Shown: positions 52,088 through 61,459, numbered from the stretch's first letter. The stretch is DNA of 64,000 nt from JAILLW01 sp045640905 (GCA_045640905.1 JAZUFW010000058.1:1-64000); one strand, 5' to 3'. A program made the numbers and translations. Notes: generated by a model from the sequence alone, not told the origin.

Positions 52088-53110
52088 ATGGCAAAGAAAG
52101 ATATTGATTGGAGTAACCTGAATTTTGGTTATCATGAAACAGAGTATCGATATGTATCCTACTTTAAAGACGGAAAGTGGGATAATGGGGAATTGACTAA
52201 AGATTCCACTATCGTACTTAACGAATGTGCCGGAGTATTGCAGTATGCTCAGACAGTATTTGAAGGATTAAAGGCTTATACAACAAAAGATGGAAGAACG
52301 GTAGTGTTCCGTCCCGATTTGAATGCCGAAAGATTGATTCAGTCTGCAGAGAGATTAATGATTCCTCCTGTATCTAAGGAACAATTCCTTGATGCTGTTC
52401 ATAAGGTTGTAAAGGCAAATGAAGATTATGTTCCTCCTTACGGCAGCGGGGCAACATTGTATGTTCGTCCTTATATATTCGGATCAAATGCCGTAATCGG
52501 TGTTAAACCTGCCGATGAATATCAGTTCAGAATTTTGACTACTCCCGTAGGACCTTACTTCAAGGGAGGAGTTAAGCCCATAACTATCAGAGTATGCGAT
52601 TACGATCGTGCGGCTCCGCACGGAACAGGTCATATTAAGGCAGGATTAAACTATGCCATGAGTTTATATGCTATAGTTGAAGCCCATAAAGAAGGCTACG
52701 ACGAGAATATGTATCTTGATGCGGCTACACGTACCAAGGTTGAGGAAACAGGCGGTGCCAACTTCCTGTTCGTTACAAAGGACGGAAAGATAGTAACGCC
52801 CAAGTCATCATCTATTCTGCCTTCAATAACCAGAAGATCTTTGATTCAGGTAGCCAGAGATTATTTGGGAATTGAAGCCGAAGAAAGAGAAGTTTATGTC
52901 GATGAGTTAAAAGACATGGCTGAATGCGGATTGTGCGGTACGGCAGCAGTAATCAGTCCTGTCGGCAAGATCGTTGATCATGGCAAGGAGATTGCTTTGC
53001 CTGCAGGCATGAACGAGATGGGACCTGTAACCAAGAAATTATACGAGACATTAACAGGAATCCAGATGGGAACAATCGAAGCTCCCGAAGGCTGGGTTGT
53101 CGAAATTTAG
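52088..53110 (+). CDS. ilvE: Branched-chain amino acid aminotransferase
   Basis: A 340 aa class IV PLP enzyme that swaps the amino group between Leu/Ile/Val and their 2-oxo acids. Landmarks are FEGLKAYTTKDG near residue 60, the PLP-binding Lys in HGTGHIKAGLNYAMSL and the C-terminal ECGLCGTAAVISPVG. A strong AGAGAGGA site precedes the ATG. Indolepyruvate oxidoreductase genes follow 17 nt later, so its oxo acid products may be oxidised to acyl-CoA. Confidence 0.94.
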   Translation: MAKKDIDWSNLNFGYHETEYRYVSYFKDGKWDNGELTKDSTIVLNECAGVLQYAQTVFEGLKAYTTKDGRTVVFRPDLNAERLIQSAERLMIPPVSKEQFLDAVHKVVKANEDYVPPYGSGATLYVRPYIFGSNAVIGVKPADEYQFRILTTPVGPYFKGGVKPITIRVCDYDRAAPHGTGHIKAGLNYAMSLYAIVEAHKEGYDENMYLDAATRTKVEETGGANFLFVTKDGKIVTPKSSSILPSITRRSLIQVARDYLGIEAEEREVYVDELKDMAECGLCGTAAVISPVGKIVDHGKEIALPAGMNEMGPVTKKLYETLTGIQMGTIEAPEGWVVEI

Positions 53111-53127
53111 AAATTGAGGAGAGATTT

Positions 53128-54885
53128 ATGAAAGAAGTATCAGGCACAAAGGTAATGATGCTGGGAAACGCAGCAATTGCCAGAGGTGCGTATGAAGCCG
53201 GTGTTAAGGTTTCGGCGGCTTATCCCGGAACTCCCAGCACCGAAATATCGGAAAATCTTGTTAAATACAAGGATGAATTGTACTGTGAGTGGTCACCGAA
53301 TGAAAAGGTAGCCATGGAAGTTGCCATAGGCGCATCATTCCATGGAGTTCGTGCCATGGCATCCATGAAGCACGTCGGAGTAAATGTGGCTTCGGACCCT
53401 CTATATACGATTTCATATTCGGGTGTTAACGGCGGACTGGTTATAGTAGCAGCCGATGACCCCGGGCTTTACAGTTCACAGAATGAACAGGATTCGAGAA
53501 TGGTAGCCAGAGCTGCTATGGTTCCGGTGCTTGAGCCTTCCGATTCCGAAGAAGCCAGAGTGTTTACCAAGCTCGCTTTTGACTTGTCGGAAAAATACGA
53601 TACACCGATTATGCTTCGCACAACGACGAGACTGGCACATTCACAGTGCCTGGTCAATTTGGAGGATCGTGTTACTCCCGAAGACAAGCCCTACGAAAAG
53701 AACATTCAGAAAAATGTCATGATGCCGGGTATGGCAAAAAAGAGACATCTGTTTGTTGAAGAACGCTTGAAGAAGATGGCTTCGGATGCTTCTTCGATGG
53801 AGATAAACAAAGCAGTATATAACGATACGAAAATCGGTGTTATTACATCGGGCATTCCGTACCAGTATGTAAAAGAAGTACTTCCCAATGCATCCATATT
53901 GAAATTGGGACTGGTGCATCCGCTTCCCAAGAAGCTGATAGAGGAGTTCGCATCGAAGGTTGAAACGCTTTATATAGTAGAAGAGTTGGAACCGGTAATT
54001 GAAGAACAGGTTAAGAGCTGGGGAATTAAGTGTATCGGAAAAGAGATTTTCACCGTACAGGGCGAATATTCCGCAAATCTTTTGCGTAAGGCAATTCTTA
54101 AACAAGAACTGACCATAGAAGATGCTGCCGATGTACCGCAGAGACCTCCTATTCTTTGCCCCGGATGTCCTCACAGATCAGTATATTCCGTTTTGAAAAA
54201 GTTAAAAAAGCATGCAGCAGGAGATATAGGCTGTTACACACTTGGCGCTGTAGCACCGCTTCAGGTGGTTGAGACGAGCGTATGTATGGGCTCATCCATT
54301 TCTACACTTCATGGCGTCGAAAAGGCCAAGGGAAGTGAGTATATTAAGGATTGGGTAGCGTGTATCGGAGATTCAACATTCCTTCACACCGGTGTAAACT
54401 CACTGATTGACATGGTATATAACAAGGGCACAGGTACCGTTATTATCATGGATAATTCAACTACAGGAATGACAGGCCATCAGGATCATGCCGCAACAGG
54501 CAAAACCTTGATGGGCGAAGAGACATATATGATAGACATATATAATCTCTGCAAGGCGATTGGCGTTGAACATGTAGTTGAAGTAGATGCCTTTGATGAT
54601 AAGAAACTTGAAGAGGTTATCAAAGAGGAAACGGCACGTGATGCTGTGTCTGTAATTATTGCAAAGTCGCTCTGTGCTCTTCACAAGGATTTCGTTCCGA
54701 AGGGCAAGTGCACGGTGGATATTGAAAAATGTAAGAAGTGCGGTATGTGCCTGGCTTCCGCATGTCCTGCAATTCATAAGAACGCCGAAGGATATGCCGA
54801 AATTGATGCCACAATGTGTAACGGATGCGGTCACTGCATGAGTAATTGTAAATTCGGAGCGATTTCGCTCATAGAAAATAAGTAG
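53128..54885 (+). CDS. iorA: Indolepyruvate:ferredoxin oxidoreductase alpha subunit
   Basis: The 585 aa large subunit oxidises aryl (or branched) pyruvates to acyl-CoA and CO2, giving electrons to ferredoxin. It binds thiamine diphosphate: the N-terminal pyrimidine part has YPGTPSTEI, and the C-terminal part has CPGCPHRSVY and GDSTFLHTG...IMDNSTTGMTG. Its C-terminus (about 525-580) is a ferredoxin domain with CKKCGMCLASACP and CNGCGHCMSNC, for two [4Fe-4S] clusters. iorB follows after 12 nt. Confidence 0.95.
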   Translation: MKEVSGTKVMMLGNAAIARGAYEAGVKVSAAYPGTPSTEISENLVKYKDELYCEWSPNEKVAMEVAIGASFHGVRAMASMKHVGVNVASDPLYTISYSGVNGGLVIVAADDPGLYSSQNEQDSRMVARAAMVPVLEPSDSEEARVFTKLAFDLSEKYDTPIMLRTTTRLAHSQCLVNLEDRVTPEDKPYEKNIQKNVMMPGMAKKRHLFVEERLKKMASDASSMEINKAVYNDTKIGVITSGIPYQYVKEVLPNASILKLGLVHPLPKKLIEEFASKVETLYIVEELEPVIEEQVKSWGIKCIGKEIFTVQGEYSANLLRKAILKQELTIEDAADVPQRPPILCPGCPHRSVYSVLKKLKKHAAGDIGCYTLGAVAPLQVVETSVCMGSSISTLHGVEKAKGSEYIKDWVACIGDSTFLHTGVNSLIDMVYNKGTGTVIIMDNSTTGMTGHQDHAATGKTLMGEETYMIDIYNLCKAIGVEHVVEVDAFDDKKLEEVIKEETARDAVSVIIAKSLCALHKDFVPKGKCTVDIEKCKKCGMCLASACPAIHKNAEGYAEIDATMCNGCGHCMSNCKFGAISLIENK

Positions 54886-54897
54886 GAGGTTCGCGAC

Positions 54898-55470
54898 ATG
54901 GAAACAAAGAATATTATGATAGTCGGTGTCGGCGGACAGGGAACGTTATTAACTAGCAGAATCCTGGGAAACATGACTACCAAGGCCGGTTTTGATGTAA
55001 AGATTTCCGAAGTTCACGGAATGGCTCAAAGAGGTGGCTCGGTAGTTACATTTGTTCGATACGGGGATGATGTTGCAGAACCCATTGTAGAAGAAGGAAC
55101 CGCAGATGTTTTGATTGCTTTCGAACGTTTGGAAGCATTAAGATATGCGCATTTTCTTAAAAAGGACGGAGTCCTTATAGTAAACGATGTACGTATGGAC
55201 CCTATGCCGGTTGCGATAGGTGCAGCTGAGTATCCCGAAAATATCATCGAAAATCTTTCAAAGAAACATAAAGTTGTAAGTCTTGATGCAAAGGCTGAAG
55301 CAATTAAATTGGGCAATGCCAGAGTGTTTAACACGATTATCGTCGGTGTAGCCGCCAAGAGCATGGACTTCAAAGAGGAAGAGTGGATTGAAGTTATCAA
55401 AGAGACTGTTCCTCCGAAAACCATAGACATAAATGTTGCTGCTTTCAAGCACGGGTTCGAGTTTATTTAG
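54898..55470 (+). CDS. iorB: Indolepyruvate:ferredoxin oxidoreductase beta subunit
   Basis: The 190 aa gamma/beta-type subunit, with GVGGQGTLLTSRILG near residue 10, the EVHGMAQRGGSVVTFVRYG block and the ALRYAHFLKKDGVLIVND strand typical of the POR/KOR gamma family. It completes the IorAB enzyme. A GGAGG site precedes it. A gap of 75 nt follows before the ligase gene. Confidence 0.94.
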   Translation: METKNIMIVGVGGQGTLLTSRILGNMTTKAGFDVKISEVHGMAQRGGSVVTFVRYGDDVAEPIVEEGTADVLIAFERLEALRYAHFLKKDGVLIVNDVRMDPMPVAIGAAEYPENIIENLSKKHKVVSLDAKAEAIKLGNARVFNTIIVGVAAKSMDFKEEEWIEVIKETVPPKTIDINVAAFKHGFEFI

Positions 55471-55545
55471 CCTGTAGGTGCATGGCACTACAGGCGTAAT
55501 AGTGATACTCATTAACGAACGTGTGTAGAAAGAAGAGGTAACAAA

Positions 55546-56844
55546 ATGATTTGGAATGAAGCAAAAGAATGTATGAGCCGAGACGAGCTGGCTGCGTTGC
55601 AGAGCAAACGTCTTGTCAAGACAGTTGAACGTGTATATCACAATGTAGAGCCCTATAGACGCAAGATGCAGGCTGTAGGTCTGGAACCCGGAGATATCAA
55701 AGGGATAGAGGATCTTCATAAACTTCCCTATACCACAAAAAATGATCTTCGTGATAACTATCCGTTCGGATTGTTTGCCGTTCCGCAATCAGAGATAGTC
55801 AGAGTTCATGCGTCAAGCGGAACGACAGGAAAGGCTACCGTGGTAGGATATACCAGACGTGACCTTGAAGTTTGGGCCGAGTGCGTTGCCAGAGCTATGA
55901 CCATGGCGGGAATCGGACGAGGGGACATCATTCAGATAGCTTACGGATACGGACTGTTTACCGGTGGACTGGGCGCACATTACGGAGCAGAACATTTGGG
56001 AGCTACGGTAGTGCCGCAAAGTACGGGAAACACCAAGAAATTGATTACAATGATGAAGGATTTCGGTACTACTGCAATCGCATGTACGCCTTCATACCTT
56101 TTACATATTGCCGAAACCTTGGAGAATGAGGGAATGCTTGACCAAATCAAACTGCGTACAGCGGTTTGCGGAGCAGAACCTTGGACCGAGGCTATGCGCA
56201 AACAGATTGAAGAACGCCTTCATATCAGCGCACATGATATTTACGGATTGTCCGAAATAATGGGCCCCGGAGTGGCTTGTGATTGTGAATATCATAAAGG
56301 ACTTCATATCTGTGAAGACAATTTCTTACCTGAGATAATTGATCCTGAAACACTTGAACCGATAGGCGAGGGAAAAACGGGAGAACTGGTATTTACCACC
56401 CTCAATAAAGAGGGACTGCCGCTTATCAGATACAGAACCAAGGACCTGACGTCCATAACATATGATAAATGTGAATGCGGCAGAACTTCTGCCAGAATTT
56501 CGAAATTCACAGGCAGATCCGATGATATGCTGATCATAAGAGGAGTCAATGTATTCCCGTCACAGATTGAGGCTGCACTGCTTGAAATGAGCGAAACCAC
56601 ACCTCATTACCTGATGATTGTTGACAGAGTAAACAACCTGGATACATTGGAAGTACAGGTCGAAGTTGAAGAAAAATTCTTCTCTGATGAAATCAAAGAA
56701 CTTGAAAATCTGACGAAGAAGATTGCACATGTGCTTCAGCTGGCAATCGGACTTGCTGTGAAGGTCAAATTGGTAGAGCCTAAGACTCTGGAACGTTTTG
56801 ACGGAAAATCAAAACATGTAATAGATAATCGTAAATTCGATTAA
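55546..56844 (+). CDS. paaK: Phenylacetate-CoA ligase family enzyme
   Basis: A 432 aa AMP-forming ligase that joins phenylacetate or another aryl acid to CoA (or, run in reverse with ADP/AMP, conserves energy from the acyl-CoA). The P-loop is VRVHASSGTTGKATVVGYT, and the following landmarks are GAEPW, YGLSEIMGPGVACDCEY and TGRSDDMLIIRGVNVFPSQIE. Its place after iorAB suggests it handles the aryl-acetyl-CoA they make, as in clostridial aromatic amino acid fermentation. Confidence 0.92.
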   Translation: MIWNEAKECMSRDELAALQSKRLVKTVERVYHNVEPYRRKMQAVGLEPGDIKGIEDLHKLPYTTKNDLRDNYPFGLFAVPQSEIVRVHASSGTTGKATVVGYTRRDLEVWAECVARAMTMAGIGRGDIIQIAYGYGLFTGGLGAHYGAEHLGATVVPQSTGNTKKLITMMKDFGTTAIACTPSYLLHIAETLENEGMLDQIKLRTAVCGAEPWTEAMRKQIEERLHISAHDIYGLSEIMGPGVACDCEYHKGLHICEDNFLPEIIDPETLEPIGEGKTGELVFTTLNKEGLPLIRYRTKDLTSITYDKCECGRTSARISKFTGRSDDMLIIRGVNVFPSQIEAALLEMSETTPHYLMIVDRVNNLDTLEVQVEVEEKFFSDEIKELENLTKKIAHVLQLAIGLAVKVKLVEPKTLERFDGKSKHVIDNRKFD

Positions 56845-56872
56845 CTTATGTTTCAAAGAAAAGGAGTGTTCT

Positions 56873-57289
56873 ATGAAGCAACTGTCGGTTTTTTTGGAAA
56901 ATCGTGAGGGAAGACTTGAAGAAGCCCTTTGCATTTTAAAGAATAACAATATAAACATTGTATCTCTGTCTTTGGCGGATACTACGGACTATGGCATGTT
57001 GAGACTGATTGTCAACGATCCCGAAAACGGTCAAAAGGCACTTAAGGGAGAGGGCTTTTCCGCACATTTGTCCAATGTTGTCGCAATACGCTTTTCACAT
57101 ACTCCCGGTTCTTTGCATGCCGCGCTGGACGCGTTAAAGACGGGTGGAATCAATATAGAATATATGTATGCGTTATGCACAAAAACAGATGAGGCAGCCA
57201 TAGTTATTAAACCTTCGAACATAGAAGATGCTGTTAAAATATTGGAAGATAACGGTTTTAAGTTATTTACCGATGGTGATGTTTTTTAA
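56873..57289 (+). CDS. ACT domain protein
   Basis: A 138 aa protein made of two ACT-type modules (about 1-65 and 70-138). The first is marked by QLSVFLENREGRLEEALCIL and the second by VVAIRFSHTPGSLHAALDAL. ACT domains bind amino acids and control enzymes. Proteins like this are regularly found beside phenylacetate-CoA ligase genes, as here, 28 nt after paaK. The ligand is not known. Confidence 0.88.
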   Translation: MKQLSVFLENREGRLEEALCILKNNNINIVSLSLADTTDYGMLRLIVNDPENGQKALKGEGFSAHLSNVVAIRFSHTPGSLHAALDALKTGGINIEYMYALCTKTDEAAIVIKPSNIEDAVKILEDNGFKLFTDGDVF

Positions 57290-57292
57290 GCT

Positions 57293-57940
57293 ATGACACA
57301 ATCTGTTAATTATCAAAAAGAACTTGAAAAAGTTCTGCAGGATGAATCACAAAGGGGCACTCATTTGTTTTTACACAGCTGTTGTGCCCCATGCAGTTCA
57401 TATGTGCTTACCTATCTAAGCACTTTTTTTAATATTACGGTTTTTTATTATAATCCGAATATTACGGAGGATAATGAATATAGGCACCGTGTGGAGGAGC
57501 AAAAACGCCTGATTTATGAATTGAATCGGGAAACAGCCATGAAGACCAAGGAGTGCCCGAACAGATTCCCCATAGCAGTATTGGAAGGAGACTATGACAG
57601 AGATGCTTTCCTTGAAAATGTGAAGGGACATGAGCAGGATAAAGAAGGCGGAGCCCGATGCGCAATCTGCTTTCGAATGCGACTTAAAAAGACGGTTGAA
57701 GAGGCTCTGATACACCAAGCGGATTATGTGACCACCACGCTGACAATCAGTCCGCTGAAAAATGCCGAATTGCTGAATAACATAGGCATGGATTTGTGCA
57801 AAGCGTGTGATGTGAAATGGTTGCCGTCGGACTTTAAAAAGAAAGACGGTTATAAGCAGAGTATAGAATTGTCAAAGAAATATGATTTGTACAGGCAGGA
57901 TTACTGCGGATGTATTTTTTCTAAGGAGAACGATATATGA
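57293..57940 (+). CDS. queH: Epoxyqueuosine reductase QueH
   Basis: A 215 aa enzyme that converts epoxyqueuosine to queuosine in tRNA, in place of QueG. Cysteine ligands for the metal and [4Fe-4S] centre lie in HSCCAPCSSYVL near residue 28, in GARCAICFRMRL and in YRQDYCGCIFS at the end. It starts 3 nt after the ACT gene, with no strong ribosome site, and its end overlaps argS by 4 nt. Confidence 0.93.
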   Translation: MTQSVNYQKELEKVLQDESQRGTHLFLHSCCAPCSSYVLTYLSTFFNITVFYYNPNITEDNEYRHRVEEQKRLIYELNRETAMKTKECPNRFPIAVLEGDYDRDAFLENVKGHEQDKEGGARCAICFRMRLKKTVEEALIHQADYVTTTLTISPLKNAELLNNIGMDLCKACDVKWLPSDFKKKDGYKQSIELSKKYDLYRQDYCGCIFSKENDI

Positions 57941-59703
57941 AGTATTTTATTGAATTGATATCTGATGAAATGAAAAAGGCTTTTGCCGAAGCCGGATATG
58001 ATGAATCCTTGGGTCGTGTCAGCGTATCAAACAGACCTGACTTGTGTGAATATCAGTGTAACGGAGCCATGGCCGGAGCAAAGAAGTACGGACAAAAACC
58101 TATTGATATAGCAAATGCAGTGGCTCAAAAACTCGAAGGCAGCGATGTATTTTCTTCAGTCGAAGCCGTTATGCCGGGATTCTTGAACCTTAAACTCAAC
58201 AATGATTTTTTGGTCAAATACGTGGACGCTGTTTCAAAAGATTCCAAGTTCGGACTTGATACCGTATCCGAAGAAAAAACTGTTATCGTTGACTACGGCG
58301 GACCGAATGTGGCAAAACCGCTTCATGTCGGACATTTGCGTTCTGCGGTTATCGGCGAAGCAGTGAAGCGTATATGCAAATATATGGGATATAAAGCAAT
58401 CGGAGATATTCACTTGGGCGATTGGGGCCTTCAGATGGGGCTTGTAATCAATGAAGTTAAGAACCGTCAGCCCGAGCTTGTATATTTTGATGATAATTAT
58501 GATGGAGATTATCCTTCGGAAGCACCGTTTACTGTGGCTGATTTGGAGGAAATATATCCGTATGCGTCGGGAAAATCAAAAGAAGATCCCGAGTATAAGG
58601 CAGCAGCCATGGAAGCTACGTTTAAGCTCCAAAGCGGAGTGCGGGGATATCGAGCCTTATGGAATCATATTATGGATGTTTCCATAGCAGACATGAAGAA
58701 GAATTATGATAAACTGAATGTTAATTTCGAACTTTGGAACGGTGAATCTTCGGTACATGAACTGATACCGGGAATGGTTAAATACATGCAGGACAACGGT
58801 TATGCGTATATGTCGGACGGAGCCTGGGTAATCGATGTAAAGGAAGATACCGATAAAAAGGAAATGCCACCTTGTATTTTGCTGAAATCCGACGGAGCAT
58901 CGTTATACAATACTACTGATTTGGCTACAATTATGGATCGTGTCGAAAAGTATGATCCTTCTCGAATGATATACTTAACCGATAAGCGTCAGGATCTGTA
59001 TTTTGAACAGGTATTCCGTGCGGCACGCAAAACAAAGATTATCGCAGATGATATTCCCATGATTCACATCGGCTTCGGAACGGTTAACGGTTCTGACGGA
59101 CATGCATTCAAAACCCGTGAAGGTGGGGTAATGCGTCTCGAACGACTCATCAGCGAAATTAATGAAAAGACATTTGAACGTATTACGGAATCGCGTGAAA
59201 TGCCTGAAGAGGAAGCACGCAATATCGCTGCCATCGTCGCCCTTGCTGCTATAAAGTACGGTGATTTATCAAATCAAGCCTCAAAGGACTATATTTTTGA
59301 TATGGACAAATTCACTTCTTTTGAAGGAGATACCGGTCCGTATATTCTGTATACAATCGTTCGAATTAAGTCTATACTCAGTAAGGTAGCAGCAGACGGA
59401 TTTGACGTTTCGAGCGCTTCACTTGCAGGATGTTATTCCGATGCAGAGAAAACGTTAATGATGGATATAGCAGGATTTAATGCCATGATGACGAATGCTT
59501 ATGAAGAAACGGCTCCTCATAAGATATGTGCTTATATTTACAATATGGCCAATGATTTTAACCGTTTCTACCATGAAACAAAGATAGCTACGGAAGAGGA
59601 TATGACTAAGAAAGGATCGTTTATTGCATTGCTGAAGGTGACGCGCGATATCTTGGAAACATGTATTGACGTATTGGGATTTGCGGCACCCGAGAAGATG
59701 TAA
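57937..59703 (+). CDS. argS: Arginyl-tRNA synthetase
   Basis: A 588 aa class I enzyme that charges tRNA-Arg. It has the N-terminal Add1 domain (about 1-95), the HIGH-type site AKPLHVGHLRSAVIGEAVKR near residue 130, and the alternative KMSKS region GHAFKTREGGVMRLE. The C-terminal DALR anticodon-binding domain has YNMANDFNRFYHET. The ATG overlaps the queH stop. Confidence 0.96.
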   Translation: MKYFIELISDEMKKAFAEAGYDESLGRVSVSNRPDLCEYQCNGAMAGAKKYGQKPIDIANAVAQKLEGSDVFSSVEAVMPGFLNLKLNNDFLVKYVDAVSKDSKFGLDTVSEEKTVIVDYGGPNVAKPLHVGHLRSAVIGEAVKRICKYMGYKAIGDIHLGDWGLQMGLVINEVKNRQPELVYFDDNYDGDYPSEAPFTVADLEEIYPYASGKSKEDPEYKAAAMEATFKLQSGVRGYRALWNHIMDVSIADMKKNYDKLNVNFELWNGESSVHELIPGMVKYMQDNGYAYMSDGAWVIDVKEDTDKKEMPPCILLKSDGASLYNTTDLATIMDRVEKYDPSRMIYLTDKRQDLYFEQVFRAARKTKIIADDIPMIHIGFGTVNGSDGHAFKTREGGVMRLERLISEINEKTFERITESREMPEEEARNIAAIVALAAIKYGDLSNQASKDYIFDMDKFTSFEGDTGPYILYTIVRIKSILSKVAADGFDVSSASLAGCYSDAEKTLMMDIAGFNAMMTNAYEETAPHKICAYIYNMANDFNRFYHETKIATEEDMTKKGSFIALLKVTRDILETCIDVLGFAAPEKM

Positions 59704-59712
59704 AATCAATTA

Positions 59713-59732
59713 CTCTGCACCGACGTGCAGAG
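59713..59732 (+). promoter_or_regulatory. Hairpin between argS and tRNA-Gly
   Basis: CTCTGCAC and GTGCAGAG form a perfect 8 bp stem over a CGAC loop. There is no T run, so it is more likely a processing or read-through structure than a terminator. Confidence 0.4.
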
Positions 59733-59736
59733 ATAT

Positions 59737-59807
59737 GCAGGATTAGTACATCGGTAGTACACGAGCTTCCCAAGCTTGTGAGGCGGGTTCGACTCCCGTA
59801 TCCTGCT
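59737..59807 (+). tRNA. tRNA-Gly (anticodon CCC)
   Basis: All stems pair: acceptor GCAGGAT/ATCCTGC, D stem GTAC/GTAC, anticodon stem CGAGC/GCTTG with the loop TTCCCAA, and T stem GCGGG/CCCGT with one G-U and the loop TTCGACT. The anticodon CCC reads GGG glycine codons. The discriminator is T and the 3' CCA is not encoded, so it must be added by CCA-transferase. It lies 33 nt after argS. Confidence 0.93.
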
Positions 59808-59816
59808 TGTGCACAC

Positions 59817-59850
59817 AGCCGCATGTTGCGTTGCAGCATGCGGCTTATTA
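59817..59850 (+). terminator. Terminator after tRNA-Gly
   Basis: AGCCGCATG pairs with CATGCGGCT, extended by further pairs to about 13 bp with a 3 nt loop, then TTATTAAATATT. The T run is weak but the stem is strong. Confidence 0.6.
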
Positions 59851-59856
59851 AATATT

Positions 59857-60357
59857 ATGAAACGTTATTGTCAAAATTGTAAAATTTCATATGAATTTTC
59901 GCCAAGGGAAGTTTCAGGTAAAGAGGACTTGGTTTGTCCTTCCTGCGGCAGCATTATTCCGAAGAATTCTTTTGAACCCGGGGGTGCCGGAAAATCCGAT
60001 GCCATGGAAAGCAAAATCGGAAGCGCCGTAGGGTCATTGTTTTCGTTTGCATATATTTATTATTTGCTGCTTTCCGTTATAGGCGCGGGCGCATTTTTCC
60101 TGCATTGGGATACTGTTCTTTATGTAGTTACCGCTATTGCGCTAATTTCATTTGTGCTTCAACTGTTGACGGGATATCTGGTGTTTAGAAGCGGAGTATT
60201 ATTTTTGCCGGCGGGGGCTGTTTTGGGTTTTGCGTTATTCAAGAACATACAGGGAGCCTGCTTTGGCATTATGGCGGTGTTCTTTTTTAGACATCTTTTA
60301 CGTGATATTTTGTACAGACTGTTTTATAAATTGATTGGTATCGGAAATTCGAAATGA
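59857..60357 (+). CDS. Zinc-ribbon membrane protein
   Basis: The 166 aa product starts at 59857. An N-terminal zinc ribbon (CQNCKISYEF...CPSCGSII, about 4-30) is followed by a polar linker and four hydrophobic segments (about 55-150). No ribosome site is clear before the ATG, which comes soon after the tRNA hairpin. I recognise no function. It ends just before azlC (60357 to 60359), so the two are likely co-transcribed. Confidence 0.7.
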   Translation: MKRYCQNCKISYEFSPREVSGKEDLVCPSCGSIIPKNSFEPGGAGKSDAMESKIGSAVGSLFSFAYIYYLLLSVIGAGAFFLHWDTVLYVVTAIALISFVLQLLTGYLVFRSGVLFLPAGAVLGFALFKNIQGACFGIMAVFFFRHLLRDILYRLFYKLIGIGNSK

Positions 60358-60358
60358 T

Positions 60359-61081
60359 ATGAAAAACGGAAATGACAACGAAAATAACATAACCAAGAGG
60401 GCCTTTGTTGCAACGGTACCGATCATGGCAGGATATTTGGTGCTGGGAATCGGGTTTGGCGTATTCCTGAAGGCCAAAGGCTATGGAATGTGGTGGTCGC
60501 TTTTAACGAGTGTGGTTATCTATGCCGGTTCCATGCAGTATGTACTGGCTTCTTTAATGAGCGGAGGAGCTTCGTTTCTGACAGTGGGATTGACCACATT
60601 AATGGTTAATGCCAGACACTTGTTTTACGGTATTTCAATGGTCCAAAAATACAAAGGAGCCGGTAAAAAAAAGCCGTATCTCATTTTTGCCTTGACTGAT
60701 GAAACGTATTCGCTTGTATGCGACGTCCCGGAGGATATAGAAAAACTCGGAAAGAAAGCGACGATGAAGTATTGCTTTTTGGTTTCTCTTTTTGACCAGA
60801 TATATTGGGTGAGCGGATGCTTTTTGGGAGGCCTGGCAGGTGAATACATCTCGTTTAACACCGAAGGGGTAGATTTTGCGCTGACTGCTTTGTTTATTAC
60901 TATATTTACGGATCAATGGATGAAAAATAAGAATCATATACCCGCACTTATCGGTGTACTTTCATCCGTGATTGCACTTGCAATCTTTGGGCAGGATTCA
61001 TTTCTTATTCCGGCGATGATTCTGATTATGACGGCGCTCCTTATTATGCAAAGAGTAAAGGGAGGGCAAAATAATGGATAG
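60359..61081 (+). CDS. azlC: AzlC-type amino acid exporter subunit
   Basis: The 240 aa membrane protein is the large subunit of the AzlCD branched-chain amino acid exporter. The pattern AFVATVPIMAGYLVLGIGFGVFLKAKGYG with YAGSMQYVLASL and MVNARHLFYGISM is typical. The ATG at 60359 directly follows the previous stop; an in-frame start at 60335 would lie in that gene. It overlaps azlD by 8 nt. Confidence 0.92.
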   Translation: MKNGNDNENNITKRAFVATVPIMAGYLVLGIGFGVFLKAKGYGMWWSLLTSVVIYAGSMQYVLASLMSGGASFLTVGLTTLMVNARHLFYGISMVQKYKGAGKKKPYLIFALTDETYSLVCDVPEDIEKLGKKATMKYCFLVSLFDQIYWVSGCFLGGLAGEYISFNTEGVDFALTALFITIFTDQWMKNKNHIPALIGVLSSVIALAIFGQDSFLIPAMILIMTALLIMQRVKGGQNNG

Positions 61082-61397
61082 ATACGCATTGATTTGTGTT
61101 GCAATCGCTTCGGCTGTTACAATTCTTTTGAGAGCTTTGCCGTTTGTGTTTTTCGGAGGAAAAAAGACACCCAAAACGATAGAATATCTGGGAACGGTGT
61201 TGCCGTGCGCAATTATGGGAATGCTGGTTGTTTATTGCCTTAAGGGAACTTCGTTTTCAAGTATCTCGGGCTTCCTGCCTGCGCTTATCGCTTCGGCAAT
61301 CGTTGTTTTTTCTTACATCCTGAAAAAGAATACGTTGGTCAGCGTTATCAGCGGAACGGTATGCTATATGTTTCTTATTCAAGTGGTTTTTAAGTAA
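61074..61397 (+). CDS. azlD: AzlD-type amino acid exporter subunit
   Basis: A 107 aa protein with about four hydrophobic segments, the small partner of AzlC. It starts with the usual ALICVAIASAVTILLRALPF and ends with ISGTVCYMFLIQ. The overlapping arrangement of 8 nt with azlC, preceded by GGGAGGG, supports co-translation. Confidence 0.92.
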   Translation: MDRYALICVAIASAVTILLRALPFVFFGGKKTPKTIEYLGTVLPCAIMGMLVVYCLKGTSFSSISGFLPALIASAIVVFSYILKKNTLVSVISGTVCYMFLIQVVFK

Positions 61398-61459
61398 TTT
61401 CTGTCTATGGCGACGATAAAAAGTGACTTTACTTAGTGACCGTGGTACGGCAGTTGTGG

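Noticed and set aside
55471..55494. Terminator between iorB and paaK
   Set aside because: CCTGTAG/CTACAGG gives a 7 bp stem but no T run follows; it may be incidental.
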